From the NCBI GenBank assembly GCA_021234155.1, contig JAJEKV010000036.1, forward strand, positions 8,633,426 through 8,697,425: a stretch of DNA of 64,000 nucleotides, given 5' to 3'. The DNA comes from Isoetes taiwanensis (lineage: Eukaryota; Streptophyta; Lycopodiopsida; Isoetales; Isoetaceae). Below the pieces are notes generated by a model, which had not been told where the DNA came from, did no database searches, and saw only the letters and a list, made by a program, of their open reading frames with translations. Every line of letters begins with the position of its first letter. Within the stretch, counting starts at the first letter, position 1. Shown here in pieces: positions 23,966 to 35,340 of this stretch. The position numbers and the translations under genes were made by a program.

Positions 23966-24859
23966 TCCCAAACATTTACAATTATGCAGCCTGTGCATAG
24001 GAACCCACCGGGCTACGGGGGCTATGATGTGACTCAGCACTACACAACAAGACTAGAGGAGATACGAAGGGATGGTCCCTGCTGAGCGTGGCTACTGGGG
24101 ACCCCATAGCTGGCTAGGCTTATGGCCGGTCACTTCGTGTGGGCCGGGCATGGGTCCGACACCTTCTGGGGCAATGGTGTTGCCCTGCCTCTCAAGAGTT
24201 GCAGGTGTTGGCCTAGCTCTTGTTTTGGGGGGTAAGTTGGGGACAAATCATGTGTCGTCACGATTCTCTAGCTGCCCGAGGAACCTCTAGACCCTGGGAA
24301 GGGGAGATGCAACCCTTCCTGCCTCGACGGACCAGGGAGATGCAACCTGGAGTAGTCCCGATGGGTGATACCATGGGATTGCGTATCTGGAAAGCTAGAG
24401 TCATACCAGAGCCTGATCTAGCCCATCTGCAAAGTATGCACAGGAGGGGCGGATGGAGTGGTCAACCCTAGCCATTGTTTATAGCCAGCCCCGCCATTGT
24501 TATGACTCGGTCTGCTCTATCTTGAGGCCTAGCCGTCAGTCTACCTCCCCATGAGTCCGAGCCTTGGGTAGGAGCTCTCATGTTTTATGGCGTATGATTA
24601 TCTCTGTTGTAGCTATGGATATGTGGATGTGCTACCCTTCCGGGTAGTATGATGTATTGTTATTGCTGGTTCTGACGTTGTTTATGCTTTCGTTGTGATA
24701 GGAGCCCATAAGGGAAGGGTGCGCAAGACACCTTCGTGTCCCCTTCCTGCACTAGGGATACCCTGGAGTGCGGGATAGACGGAGGGCCCGTGCGGTCAAA
24801 GGACCGGATGGGGGATTTCCTACGGAGTGTACGGCAGGGCGCCGTATATTTTATAGGGA
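23966..24859. other. GC-rich non-coding stretch beside the tandem array
   Basis: Composition rises sharply at about 24000. Words such as GGGGAGATGCAACC repeat locally, suggesting decayed repeat DNA. Open frames here have no family resemblance and I treat them as chance. Confidence 0.35.
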
Positions 24860-27800
24860 GCGTCACACTGGCCTCGTTTGACTTGGGGAAAGGTCCCAGT
24901 TCGGTTTCCCCGCAATGGGCTGCCGCGACCGTTCTAATGCTAACCCTTTGATCTAGACCTTCTCCAAAAATTCCAAAAATTGGGCTGTATGCTGGTGATG
25001 AATAAGAAATCCAGCTGGCAAAAAATCAGAATTTAATTTCGTACAATGCATTAATTACGAATTTATCAATGTCTTGCCACTGCAAAAGTGCCCCCCGACT
25101 TCTATTTGCCACATCGGGAGGAGGACATGCCTAAACTCCATTCTGGCAGTTCCCATTGCTCCGCGTTCTCAACCGCAACTTCTCGGCCACGTCCCAACTG
25201 CAACAGACTAAAACTCGGCACCCAAAATGCAAACCCTTCTAGAACCTGGCAACCCACAGGGTTTACGTTTCAGAGGCCCTCTCCTTGTCAAATTCGGTCG
25301 GGACCTTGCGCCGTGTCTTGATGTGGAGTCGGGGTATTGACGCCAGAGCACGGATCCTAAAATGCACCCGGAAGCTGCTTGCCTCAAAATTCCTCTCCCA
25401 AGGCCCTAGGGACGGACGGGCAACCTCCCTCTCCGGAACCGTGATTTGGCTCTGCCAATGGACTCATAACGTCGACATTGCCATGGGGACCAAGTTCCGT
25501 GGCCAGAAGACCACCCCACCTCCAAAACTCGGCCCCTAAAATGCAAACCCTTCTAGAACCTGGCAACCTACAGGGTTTACGTTTTGGACGCCCTCTCCAT
25601 GTCAGATTCGGCTGGGACCTTGCGTCGTGTCTTGACGTGGAGTGGGGGTGTTGACGCCAGAGCACGTACCCTAAAATCCCCCTGGAAGCTGCTTGCCCCA
25701 AAAGTCCTCTCCCCAAGGCCCTGGGGACGGAAGGGCAACCTCCCCTCTCCGGAACCGTGATTTGGCTCCGCCAATAGACTCAGAACGTTGACATTGCCCT
25801 CAGGACCAAGTTCCGTGGCCAGAAGACCACCCCACCTCCAAGAAGCACCAAAGTAGCTCATGTCCAGCACACTCGTAATCAATTGGCCTAGGGTGTGGAT
25901 GCCGGATACTGTCGTGCAGGGCGTGGGTGTTTCTTTCTTTTGCAAAATCGACCACTTGCTCCCTAGGGTAATTTCGCCATTCCGGACAATTTGGGAAAGT
26001 CGATTTGCCATTCCGGAGCCTCCCCAGTGCCCGAACAATAAAACACTCCGGTTTCTACAAGGTCAACCTCAGGACGCTCCGCGGTTGACAAGTTTCCCCG
26101 ATCGATCTAGGAATCTTTTGGGCCTTCCCGAAGAAGGGCCCCTGAACGGAAGATCCAACGGTCGGATAGGGGAATCGGGCTCCGGGAGGGTGGTCATTAG
26201 CGTACCGCCCACCGTGGGAGCGCTGCCAGGAAGGGCTGCCTCGGGAACTTTTGTGGATCCCGGCTCCTGGGGTTCGGACTCTCCCCTCTTGTGAGGCAGC
26301 CGTGCAAGGTCCTGGCCTCATTTAACTTGGGGAAGGGTGCCAGCTTGGTTGCCCCACAACGGGCTGCCCCGACCATTCTGATGCTAACCCTTTGATATAG
26401 ACCTTCTCCTAAAATTCTGAAAATTGGGTTGTGTGCTGGTGATGAATTAGGAATCCAATTCTAATAGAATATAATGTTGTACAATGCATTAATTACGAAT
26501 TTATGAATGTCTTGCCACTGCAAATGCGCTTCCGAACTTCTAATTGCCACATCGAGAGGAGGACAGGCCCAAACTCCATTATGTTAGTTCCACTTGCTCC
26601 GCTTTCTCAACCACAACTTCTTGGCCATGTCCCAACTGCAACAGACCAAAACTCGGCCCCCAAAATGTAAACCCTTCTAGAACCTGGCAACCCACATGGT
26701 TTACGTTTTGGAGGCCCTCTCCTTGTCAGATTCGGCCGGGACCTTGCGCCGTGTCTTGACGTGGAGTGGGGGTGTTGATGCCAGAACATGGACTCTAAAA
26801 TCCCTTCGGAAGCTACTTGCCCCAAAAGTCCTCTCCTCAAGGCCCTGTAGACGAACAAGCAACCTCCCCTCTCCAGAACCGTGATTTCGCTCTGCCAATG
26901 GACTCAGACTCTGGGGACCAAGTTCCATGGCCAGAAGACCACCCCACCTCCAAGGAACGCCAAAGTAGCTCATGTCCATCACATTCGTAGTCAATTGGCC
27001 TAGGATGTGGATGTCGGATACTGCCGTGTAGGGCGTGAGTATTTCTTTCTTTTTCAAAACCGACCTTGTAACTTGCTCCCTAGGGTAATTTCGCCATTCT
27101 GGACGACTTGGCGAAATCGATTTGCCATTCCGGAGCCTCCCCTATGCCCGAACGATAGAACACTCCGGTTTTTACAAGGTCGACCTTAGGACGCTCCGCG
27201 GTTTGACAAGTTCCCCCGGACCGATCTAGGAATCTTTTGGGCCTTCCCGAAGAAGGCCCCTGAATGGAGGATCCAACGGTCGGATAGGGGAATCGGGCTC
27301 TGGGAGGGTGGTCATTAGCATTCCGCCCACCGTGGGAGCGCTGCCAGGAAGGGCTGTCTCGGTAACTTTTTTGGATCCCTGGGGTCCGGACTCTCCCCTC
27401 TTGTGAGGCAGCCGTGCAAGGTCCTGGCCTCGTTTGACTTGGGGAAGGGTGCCAGCTCGGTTGCCCCGCAACGGGCTGCCCCGACCATTCTAATGCTAAC
27501 CCTTTGATCTAGACCTTCTCAGAAAATTCCGAAAATGGGGTTGTGTGCTAGTAATGAATTAGGAATTCAACTGACAAAAAATCAGAATTTACTTTCGTAC
27601 AATGCATTAGTTACAAATTTATGAATGTCTTGCCACTGCAAAAGTGCCCCCGACTTCTAATTGCCACATCGGGAGGAGGACATGCGCAAACTCTGTTCCG
27701 TCAGTTCCCCTTGCTCCGCGTTCTCAATCGTAGCTTCTCAGCCACATCCCAACTGCAACAAACCAAAACTCAGCTGCGAAAATGCAAACCCTTCTAGAAC

Positions 27801-28057
27801 CTGGCAACCCACAGGGTTTACGTTTCGGAGGCCCTCTCCTTGTCAGATTCGGCCGGGACCTTCCGTCGTGTCTTGACTGGAGTGGGGGTGTTGACACCAG
27901 AGCACGGATCTTAAAATCCAACCGGAAGCTGCTTGCCCCAAAAGTCCTCTCCCCAAGGCTCTGGGGACAGGCGGGCAACCTCCCCTCTCCGCAACCGTGA
28001 TTTGGCTCTACCAATGGATTCAGAACGTAAACATTGCCCTGGGGACCAAGTTCCGTG
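24860..28057. repeat. GC-rich tandem array, about 2.8 copies of a 1.1-kb unit
   Basis: Landmarks recur in order: ACTTGGGGAA at about 24880, 26323 and 27437; the block starting TGCCACATCGGGAGGAGG at about 25106, 26547 and 27662; and the phrase CTTCTAGAACCTGGCAACC in each unit. The first period is about 1443 bp and the second about 1114 bp. The extra length of unit 1 comes from an internal duplication of about 315 bp (25222-25534 and following). The third unit is cut at 28057. Long open frames on both strands arise because repeats keep the same frames open; I see no domain and do not call them genes. Confidence 0.85.
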
Positions 28058-30190
28058 AGACTTACTATAGATTAGGATGTCATCGAAGAATACGATGACA
28101 AATTCTTTTTTTATTGAAGGCTATAATACGATGACAAATTCGTCCAGGAAATTCCTGAAGATGTCATTCATCAACCTCATCAATGTTGCTGGCGCATTCG
28201 ATAAGCCAAAATGCATTACCGTGAACTCATAATGATCATACCGCGTTCTGAAAACAGTTTTGTGGATATCTTCCTCCTTGATCCTTATCTAGACCTTTGC
28301 TCCATGGAGCTGGTCCATTAAATCATCCGCTCCTTGCAATGCATACTTGTTCTTTATTGTTTTCTTATTGAGCTGACGATAATCAATGCACATCCGTAGT
28401 CTTCCATCTTTCTTCTTAACAAAGAGGATGGGTGCTCCAAAAGGAGACACGCTTGCTCTTATGAACCCGAGCTCAAGCAGTTCTTGTAACTGCTTCTTGA
28501 GCTCAACTAGCTCAGGAGTACTCATCCTGTAGGGGGCCTTGCTGGTAGGCTTAACATCTGGTGCTAGTGTGATCTCACACTCCACGCCCCTATAGGGTAG
28601 TGATTGAAGACATCATGAAACTCCTTTAAGAGCCTTGCTACTGGCCTAGGCAACTGGTTCAAGCTTGGCTCACTTTTCTTCGCTTGACTGGGCTCAATTG
28701 CCTCTAGCCTAAGGATATACTCCACTCTATCCTTTATTATGCTTTTCTGCAATTCTTTTAAGGAGATGCACTACAGAGTTGAACTTACTTTCTTACCTTT
28801 GACTATGAAGTGATTCTTGTCTGGTGTCGTCATAGAGATCTCGTTCCTGTCGCAATTGATCATTGCTTTGGCTGGACTTAGGAATTCCATTCCCACTATT
28901 AGGTTGTACTTCCCAATATCCATTATTTCCGCACCTATAGGCCATTTGCTTCCACTAACGTCTATGCCGAAATTGATCCTCCTCCCTTAATGTGGTGGAT
29001 AGCACTGCTTGCCATGCTAACTGGTCTTGGATTGGACTTCAAAGTCTTGTTCTTCATGAGAGCAGCTAATCTTGGAGCAGCTGCTCTATTAGAACTATAT
29101 AGGACTTGCTATCGATAATTCCCTCTGCCGAAATGACTGTAAACAGATTTCTAACATCTCCTGACTCAATGGCAGCGCAGATTGTTCACTTTCAATGAAA
29201 TTCTAAGGTTCTTGCTGGCCGTCTTCCTGCAGGGATAGGTTCAATACTGTATACGTTTTATACTCAATACGTATTATTCGAATGATACGGTTAATTGCCC
29301 GTACTAACCTCTTAATGTTGCTATTCAGCCCTTCAATGTAGCCATCCACTACTTGCCTTTTCGTGATCCTCGGAGTATTGAGTCTCAACCTCATGAACTC
29401 TTCTGTGTATTTGGCCATGGATGAGTTGTCCTGGTCCAACCTATAAAATTGATGGATCTGTCTGCTCATGTGTGATCTCGAGACATAATGCATACGGAAT
29501 GCCTTACTGAAGGTCTTGACTCTGCTATTATTTCTTCTTAACTTATTTGACTTGGTGTAACCCTACCACCAAATCCTGGCTGGCCCAATTAGGTTTGTTG
29601 TTGCTACCTTACCTATGTCCTTATCCTTCATTCCATATGAATTCCCAAATTTTTCCATTTCATCCAACCATGCTTCTGCTTCCATTCCTGATCTATCCTT
29701 ACCCGAGAACTGGCTCAATTTCCTTGGTTTCCACACATTGCTCATTGCGCTGTCCACCTTCTTTTGATAATCGTCTTTCCTCCTGTTCCTGTCCCTGCCC
29801 TGAGAAGTATCTGACCCACTTTCCGAGCTACCTCCAGATTCACTCCCTGTTATGTCTGGTCTGCTGGAGCTAGAAGGAGATGGGCTCTTCCTACCTCTTC
29901 TTGTTCTTCTCGGGTGCCTGGACTTCTTCCCTCTCCAGCTAAGGAGCTTCATCGAGACCCCTTGGTGGTGGAGGTGGTATCGGTCCATATTCTTGGGCGT
30001 GCATCAATAGTGTGGCCCACTGTAACAACTGTTGCATTTGGTTCCTCATCTGTGTCAACCTTGTATTCATTGCTTCAACTGTCATATCTTGCTCTTCATC
30101 CTGCTCTCGACCGAAAAAGTTCCTGGGCTGCCACTGATGTTGCCGACCCTGGCCTTGGGACCCTGAGCCAGTGTTACTGGCTGCAAGTAT
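28058..30190 (-). mobile_element. Truncated Ty3/gypsy retrotransposon (gag to RT)
   Basis: Minus strand, N- to C-terminal: a Gag-like region from about 30190 (QGQGRQHQWQPRN, then a Ser-rich stretch and KPRKLSQFSGKDRSGMEAEA, WLDEMEKF), a gag continuation 29493-29203, a decayed protease region, and RT from about 28750 ([35 protein letters not shown]). It ends with FFDDILIYSKS at about 28058. The catalytic box is thus the last thing present before an abrupt join to the GC-rich array. Several frameshifts are present. No LTR was identified. Confidence 0.8.
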
Positions 30191-30409
30191 TAGTTACCAA
30201 ATGTTGTTATTTAAGTTATACATCATATAACATCATTTACAGGTCCGTTGTTGTTAGCCATAAAAGAAATCAAGTTGAAAGTCAAATTATAAGTTAACAA
30301 TGAGTTATGATAATTGATATATCAGAACGTGTACATTATAAGAAAATAGATAATAGTACATGGAAGTTTCAAGATATGTTTATATATATAATAGAGGGAC
30401 AATGGGCGT

Positions 30410-31515
30410 TCATCTTCGAGAGCCCTTCATGGACTTGAAGAAATTCTTCACGTCTTTGAGTCGGAGGCCCTTGCCGAGGTTGCGGAGGATATTCCTGGAT
30501 GATCCGCCTTCGAGAGCTCGAGCCATTTGAGGTGGAGGAAGCGGGGGTGCTGTAGCCGCGACGGCCGTCATTGGTGCATCTCTCAGGTAACCCCTGGCGA
30601 AGTCGAGGTTGTATAGCACTACGGATCTCTTGAAAGAATGATATGATCCGTGCTACTGCTTAACTTGGCGTGCTACCCAAAGCCTGATAGTGCTATCAAG
30701 AGCGCTACGGCCTCCTCCCCTCGTGGGCTAAACTCCTTGTGGAAGATTATAATATGTCCCTGACTAAGGACTGGGAGATAGTATCGAAGCATCCTCCCTA
30801 ATCCCACTGGTGCGATCCTATGCCCTTCCTTTGAGCGGCCTCGCCGTAGACGTCCAGTGCTAGGAGGTCTTCATGGACCCTCCACATGGTGGTTGCACTG
30901 TCCAAATTGGTACTGCTGGATGCCTCCTGCATGCTTTGCGATCGAACGGGTTGGCTAGAGCTTGGGCCCCTCCCTGGTTTGTACAACCTGCTTTGGATCG
31001 CTTGGAACTCTTCCTCCGGGATGACTGGCGGCTGCTGGTGATACATTTCCCTTATGTACGCATATGTGGCGACGTCGGACATCGTCTCGCCGGCATAAGA
31101 GTGCCGCTCCGCTACTTCTCTTGGGACTTTCTGATATGAATAGTCGATGAAATTGCTCTGTTGCTCCTTTGCAATTAGACCCAAGAGCTCGTCGATCCTG
31201 AGCCCTTCTTCTAGGCAATACGGCAGATGGAGGATGTCATTTGCGAGGATGGCCTTCGATAACTATCGGCAATAGAGCTATAATGCCGACAAGTGGTTCA
31301 TTGGCCCGCCTGATGTCATCGTCATGCCTTACTATTTGCCTCTCCATTCTTGTTGCCTCCATGCTCTTCCAATCTGGATCTTCTTCCCCTTCCTGCTCGT
31401 AATCTTGCTCGATCTGCAGTGTTCCTGATGCCATGCCGTGATAGACATACTCTGAGGACTGAATCTCGTGGATCTGGTCCTGATCTACCCTTGTGTTGAG
31501 TGGTGCAAGGTCCAA
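30410..31515 (-). pseudogene. Unrecognised protein gene, frameshifted
   Basis: A minus-strand open frame starts MDLAPLNTRVDQDQIHE (31515), is acidic (EQEGEEDPDW), and runs to 31237. After a +1 shift it continues as LSKAILANDILHLPYCLEEG into IDELLGLIAKEQQSNFIDYS and a region with EMYHQQPPVIPEEEFQAIQS, to 30798. A further frame carries LGRMLRYYLPVLSQGHIIIF and GEEAVALLIALSGFG to about 30690. A last frame, 30619-30410, ends in the basic NLGKGLRLKDVKNFFKSMKG. The pieces follow one another with plausible protein composition, so I read them as one decayed gene of about 350 codons, or two. I do not recognise the family. It lies immediately downstream, on the same strand, of the H3-like gene. Confidence 0.4.
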
Positions 31516-31754
31516 GGGTTCAAGGCCTAAGAGGATGAGAGCAATTTTGGTGAAGAGAAAATGGCAAATGAGACCCTTTTTTATAGACTAAGGCTGCCTA
31601 GATTTCCGTGCCCGACTTCTTGATCAAGTAGACCCATGTTCTAAGGCTATGGATCTCCAAATTAGGTAACATGAAGTGCAAATCTAAGTAAAACAAATCA
31701 AGAAACACTACATGGCAGTTTGTTGGATCAAATTTGGATAAGTTTGGTCAGACA

Positions 31755-32260
31755 TGGTCGACTCAGTCAACTCGCGCGAAAGGAGCCTGTGTTCGCGACT
31801 GTAGAGGCCTTTGGCGTGGGCTGACTGAAGTAGGCTGATTCCTACTCAAAAGTCAACATTTCTGAGAGCTATAAGACATTAAAATGCATATTTGGATGAA
31901 TTCTAGACCAATTGGCAACTTATTTTATGCTAGAATGACATGAAAAGGTGCAATTATGGGTGACTCGGATCAACTCGTGCGAAACGGGCCTGCATTTGCG
32001 ACGTAGAGGCCTTTGGCGTGGATCGACTTGAGTGGCCCAATCTTGACTTCTTTTTGATGTTTTTAAGAAAAATTAAGTGCTACACTGCATTTTTAGACAA
32101 ATTCTAAGCACTCTAACATCTTTTAGTACAAAAATTGAGCCAATTATCCCTTAATTTAAGCGACTCGGTTCGACTCGCGCGGAAGGGGCCTGCATTCACG
32201 ACACAGAGGCAATTTGACCGAAGTGGGTTGACTTCGGCCAAATTTTAATTTCTAAGACAA
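31755..32260. repeat. Three diverged tandem repeats, period about 200 bp
   Basis: The block GACTC-(A/G)-GTCAACTCGCGCGAAAGG...GCCTG...GAGGC...TTTG recurs at about 31758, 31961 and 32161 with substitutions and small indels. It lies between the unknown gene and the 3' end of the H3-like gene. No coding potential was seen. Confidence 0.6.
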
Positions 32261-32454
32261 AATTTTACATAGATTTAGTAATTAAGAACACTTTAACTAC
32301 AATAGAAAAGATTTTACAACAATTCAATTTATACAAAAACACGTTTTAAGAGATTGATTTACAGAGGAAGGTACTTTATATATGAAAAATTTGACTTACA
32401 CCAAAAAGATAGTTTATATGTATAAAATTTAACTATGTACAAAATTTGAAGCTT

Positions 32455-32616
32455 CTAGGGATTCTCCTTGCGGATCCTCCTCGCCAGGTGAAGGTCCTTG
32501 GGCATCACTATCATCCTCTTTGCATGGATGGCGCATAGATTGCCCTCCTCAAAAAGTTGGACGAGCTCCGCCTCTGCTGCCTCCTGCAGAGATCGGACCG
32601 TTAGGGGTGTGACCCT
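32455..32616 (-). pseudogene. H3-like gene, 3' part (histone-fold second half)
   Basis: The minus frame reads [40 protein letters not shown] and [12 protein letters not shown] then TAG (32457-32455). This aligns without a gap to the second half of histone H3 (alpha-2, [14 protein letters not shown] and ARRIRGERA), and the stop is exactly where H3 ends. Removing the gypsy element and one copy of GACCC joins it in frame to FRTDYRV at 45967, so the two parts were one uninterrupted reading frame. There is no loop-1 insertion of the kind usual in CENH3. Confidence 0.9.
32612..32616. repeat. Target-site duplication (left), GACCC
   Basis: GACCC directly precedes the LTR start TGTTG at 32617; the same pentamer directly follows the other LTR at 45962-45966. 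A 5-bp duplication is standard for Ty3/gypsy integration. Confidence 0.95.
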
Positions 32617-34565
32617 GTTGACCCTAAACCTGGCTTAAAGGTCAACCACAAGGATCCAACTTGAGTTTTCATTCAAATTGGGGTTAGAACCTCCAGATCA
32701 CTTAAGGTGATCAGTCTATGCAAGAAAATTTCAAAGAAAAGTTCAAAAAGTTCGAGTTCTATACCTTTCCCATTTTCAAAAAATGGCACCTTTGCCAAAA
32801 CAATTGTGGTGTTGGAATGCAGATTGATTTTTCGAGTCAGATACTGTAGACCTGGTCAAAAAAGTTATAGATACCCAACAGTAAAGTCTCTGACCAAGTC
32901 AGAGATTTTATCTGTGAGTTATTTGAGTTCAAAGTGGGGTCAAATTTTGGTCAATAGAGGTCAAATGTAGAAAACAGTGATCAGAAATTGAGATTTAGAG
33001 TTGCCAATCACTTTTTTGAAAATTTCCAAAGCAGGTAGGTTGCAATGGCGCTAGGGAAGAGAGGCAAGCAGTCAAATCCTCATTTGGAGGTGTAGAAGTA
33101 TTTTTTGTGACTGGATTTGGCAAAATACAGTAAAAAACAGTTCAAACCCGAGAGCAATTTTTTTGAATCTGATCTATACTTGGTATTTTTGAATGATTCC
33201 AACTCCCTTGGTTTTCTCAAAACCCAAGGATAGGTGGCAAATAGGCCGGAGGTGTTAAAAACACTCAGGGATTTTTCTATAGAATTTTTTGTGGCAAGAA
33301 TTACTAAGGAAAATATCAGAGACAAATTCAGCAACTTGACAGTCAGTTTGGATTGATATGAAGGTAAATATATCAAGATAACAACAGATAAGGATGATTC
33401 GTAGCTTCAAGTACAAGAAAATAATCATCAAAAGTCATAAGGTAATTTCTGAAAGTAATGTCAACTAGACCTTTGTAGATCCAGTTGAGGAGAGCTCAAG
33501 AACTTCAAGGATCGTCCAGATCTTGCTCAGCAATGATCAATGTATGATCTGAATACTTCTGGGCCTTCAAAATTTTCTCGGATCTAGTTTTCCCATATAT
33601 ATTTTCAAATTTAGTGGTTCTGGCATCTTAGGGCTTGATTTGTAGTTCATTAACTTTAGGAGCAGCGGGAATCCAATAATAGCAGGGTTAGGAAGGCGGT
33701 AGAGTTGATTCCGGCACGATTTCTGCAGTTCCAGAGATTTAGGATTCATGGCCGTATATTTCGGGGAATTTCCGCGATATGGTTCGCGTATTTCCCTTAG
33801 ATATGCTGGGAATATTCCTGTATTTGAGATGTTTCGAAAGTTTTAACATGGTTCAAACTTAAGGCTCCTATTTTCTTGAAGTTTTATGCACGCTTAGACC
33901 ATGGTATCAAACAACCATAACCTAATTTGAAATTCTTAGGACCATGAGACCAATTTGAGGGAGTGGGGAACCAACAAGGGTTTAACCATAAGATAGGAGG
34001 TAAAAAATAGAGATTGGCCATGGGGGCAACAAGGGCTCATGTGAATGGTGGGGATGGATGATAATAAAATATGGATGTAGAAAAAACAAGGTCCATGATT
34101 AAGCAAGGTATGGAGTAAGTGTTTATGGCAAGGAAAAGGCAAATGTGGAGGGCATGGTTAGGAAGAATGAATAAGGGAGATGTCATGGGAAATTTAACAA
34201 ATGATGGTAATAAGATGGGTTGGGGGATATAAGAAGGAAAAATGGCTAAACAAGGTGACAAGGGTGGAACCATATAAGGGAATCTTCCAAACTTTTAACT
34301 TCCAAACTTCGAGCAATATCTTCCAAACTTCATAACCCAGAATCTTCTAGAGCATATTCCTGACTAAGCATTTGACTTCAAATAAAATACCTCTTGTGAA
34401 GTTTGAACCTTGAGCATTGTTTGACTTGAAGCATGAACATCTTTTGACCTTCATAACAATGTTGACTGACAAGAATCTTCCAAGCTTTGACCTAGTCTTC
34501 TAAAATGAATTGACCTAGTTTGAACATATAGATCTCCATTAGCATGTTGCCCTTTGGGGGCAACA
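32617..34565 (-). repeat. 3' LTR (1949 bp)
   Basis: Runs from TGTTGACCC to GGCAACA and pairs with 44000-45961. Inverted ends TGTTG/CAACA are present. Open frames inside it recur in the other LTR and are not genes. Confidence 0.95.
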
Positions 34566-35340
34566 TCTCGCCAAAACAAAAGAATGGCTGGTCCCCTCAG
34601 CCATAAAGGGTCTTCAATCTTGTGCCAAGGTGCTTGAGTGAGAATCATGGTAGAGGGAGAATGAAATGTGCAAATGTTGGTGGAATAGAAGTGAATATGG
34701 TGGAGGGGAGATGTAAGTGGGATATGATAAGTGAAAAAGAATGAGAATGAGTATGAGTATGATAGGATAGTGATGGGAATGGGGTGTATGAGGGGGAAAA
34801 ATGTGAGAATGTTGAAGTCTCGCCAAAACAAAAGAATGTGTGTCTCCTTGATATCTCCAAGAGCAACTCTGCTAGGATGGAAAAGCTGAATTGTAGAGTG
34901 CTTTCTTCTTAGGGAAATGAAAGAACAAGAATAAAAGGTCAAATGGAAGGCAGGGCTACTTATGGCAGATGAATAAAGATGGGAAAAGGGTGCACCTGTC
35001 ATGGAAACATACAAACTAGTTAGCCTTAATATCTTGCAACTCTGCTATGATGGTGAAGCTGAATTTGCAGAGTGCACATTTGGGGAGATAAAATGGAAGA
35101 GCGTGGCTAAATGGGGGCAGGACTACAATGAAACAGGTGAATGAAAATGGAAAAAGGGTGCTCCTGCAAATGACACTTGGCATGTTAATAAAAATCCTTG
35201 TCCTGAAACTGTTTAATAGCTCATCCTTCATACTGGCTAACCTGCAAACATAAACTTAATAAAGACATTAGTTCTAAATTTAAAACAGGGTGAAATCCAA
35301 CCTATCTAAAGCCTAACTTTAATTCTAACTTATTTAAATT
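34566..35340 (-). repeat. 3' internal untranslated region with short direct repeats
   Basis: The 21-nt word starting TCTCGCCAAAACAAAAGAAT occurs at 34566 (touching the LTR) and at 34816. A diverged repeat of about 175 bp, marked by GCAACTCTGCTA, AAGCTGAATT, AGAGTGC and GGAAAA-GGGTGC, occurs at about 34850-35005 and 35027-35175. No clear polypurine tract is visible next to the LTR; only GGCGAGA on the element's sense strand. Confidence 0.6.

Noticed and set aside
24000-24860. GC-rich stretch considered as an rRNA or organellar insert
   Set aside because: No recognisable rRNA or organellar motif; composition blends into the tandem array.
25285-28014. Many open frames of 60-150 codons on both strands in the GC-rich array
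   Set aside because: They recur in register with the tandem repeat, exist on both strands and show no domain; GC-rich repeats leave frames open by chance.
32707-34273. Open frames within the left LTR (for example 33376-33080) repeated at 44091-45669
   Set aside because: They are simply the same LTR sequence twice. No domain; the duplicates reflect LTR identity, not conserved genes.
34451-35014. 187-codon minus-strand frame of low complexity rich in Ser, His and Pro
   Set aside because: It spans the LTR boundary and the 3' untranslated region, lacks domain similarity, and its composition follows AG/TC-rich DNA.
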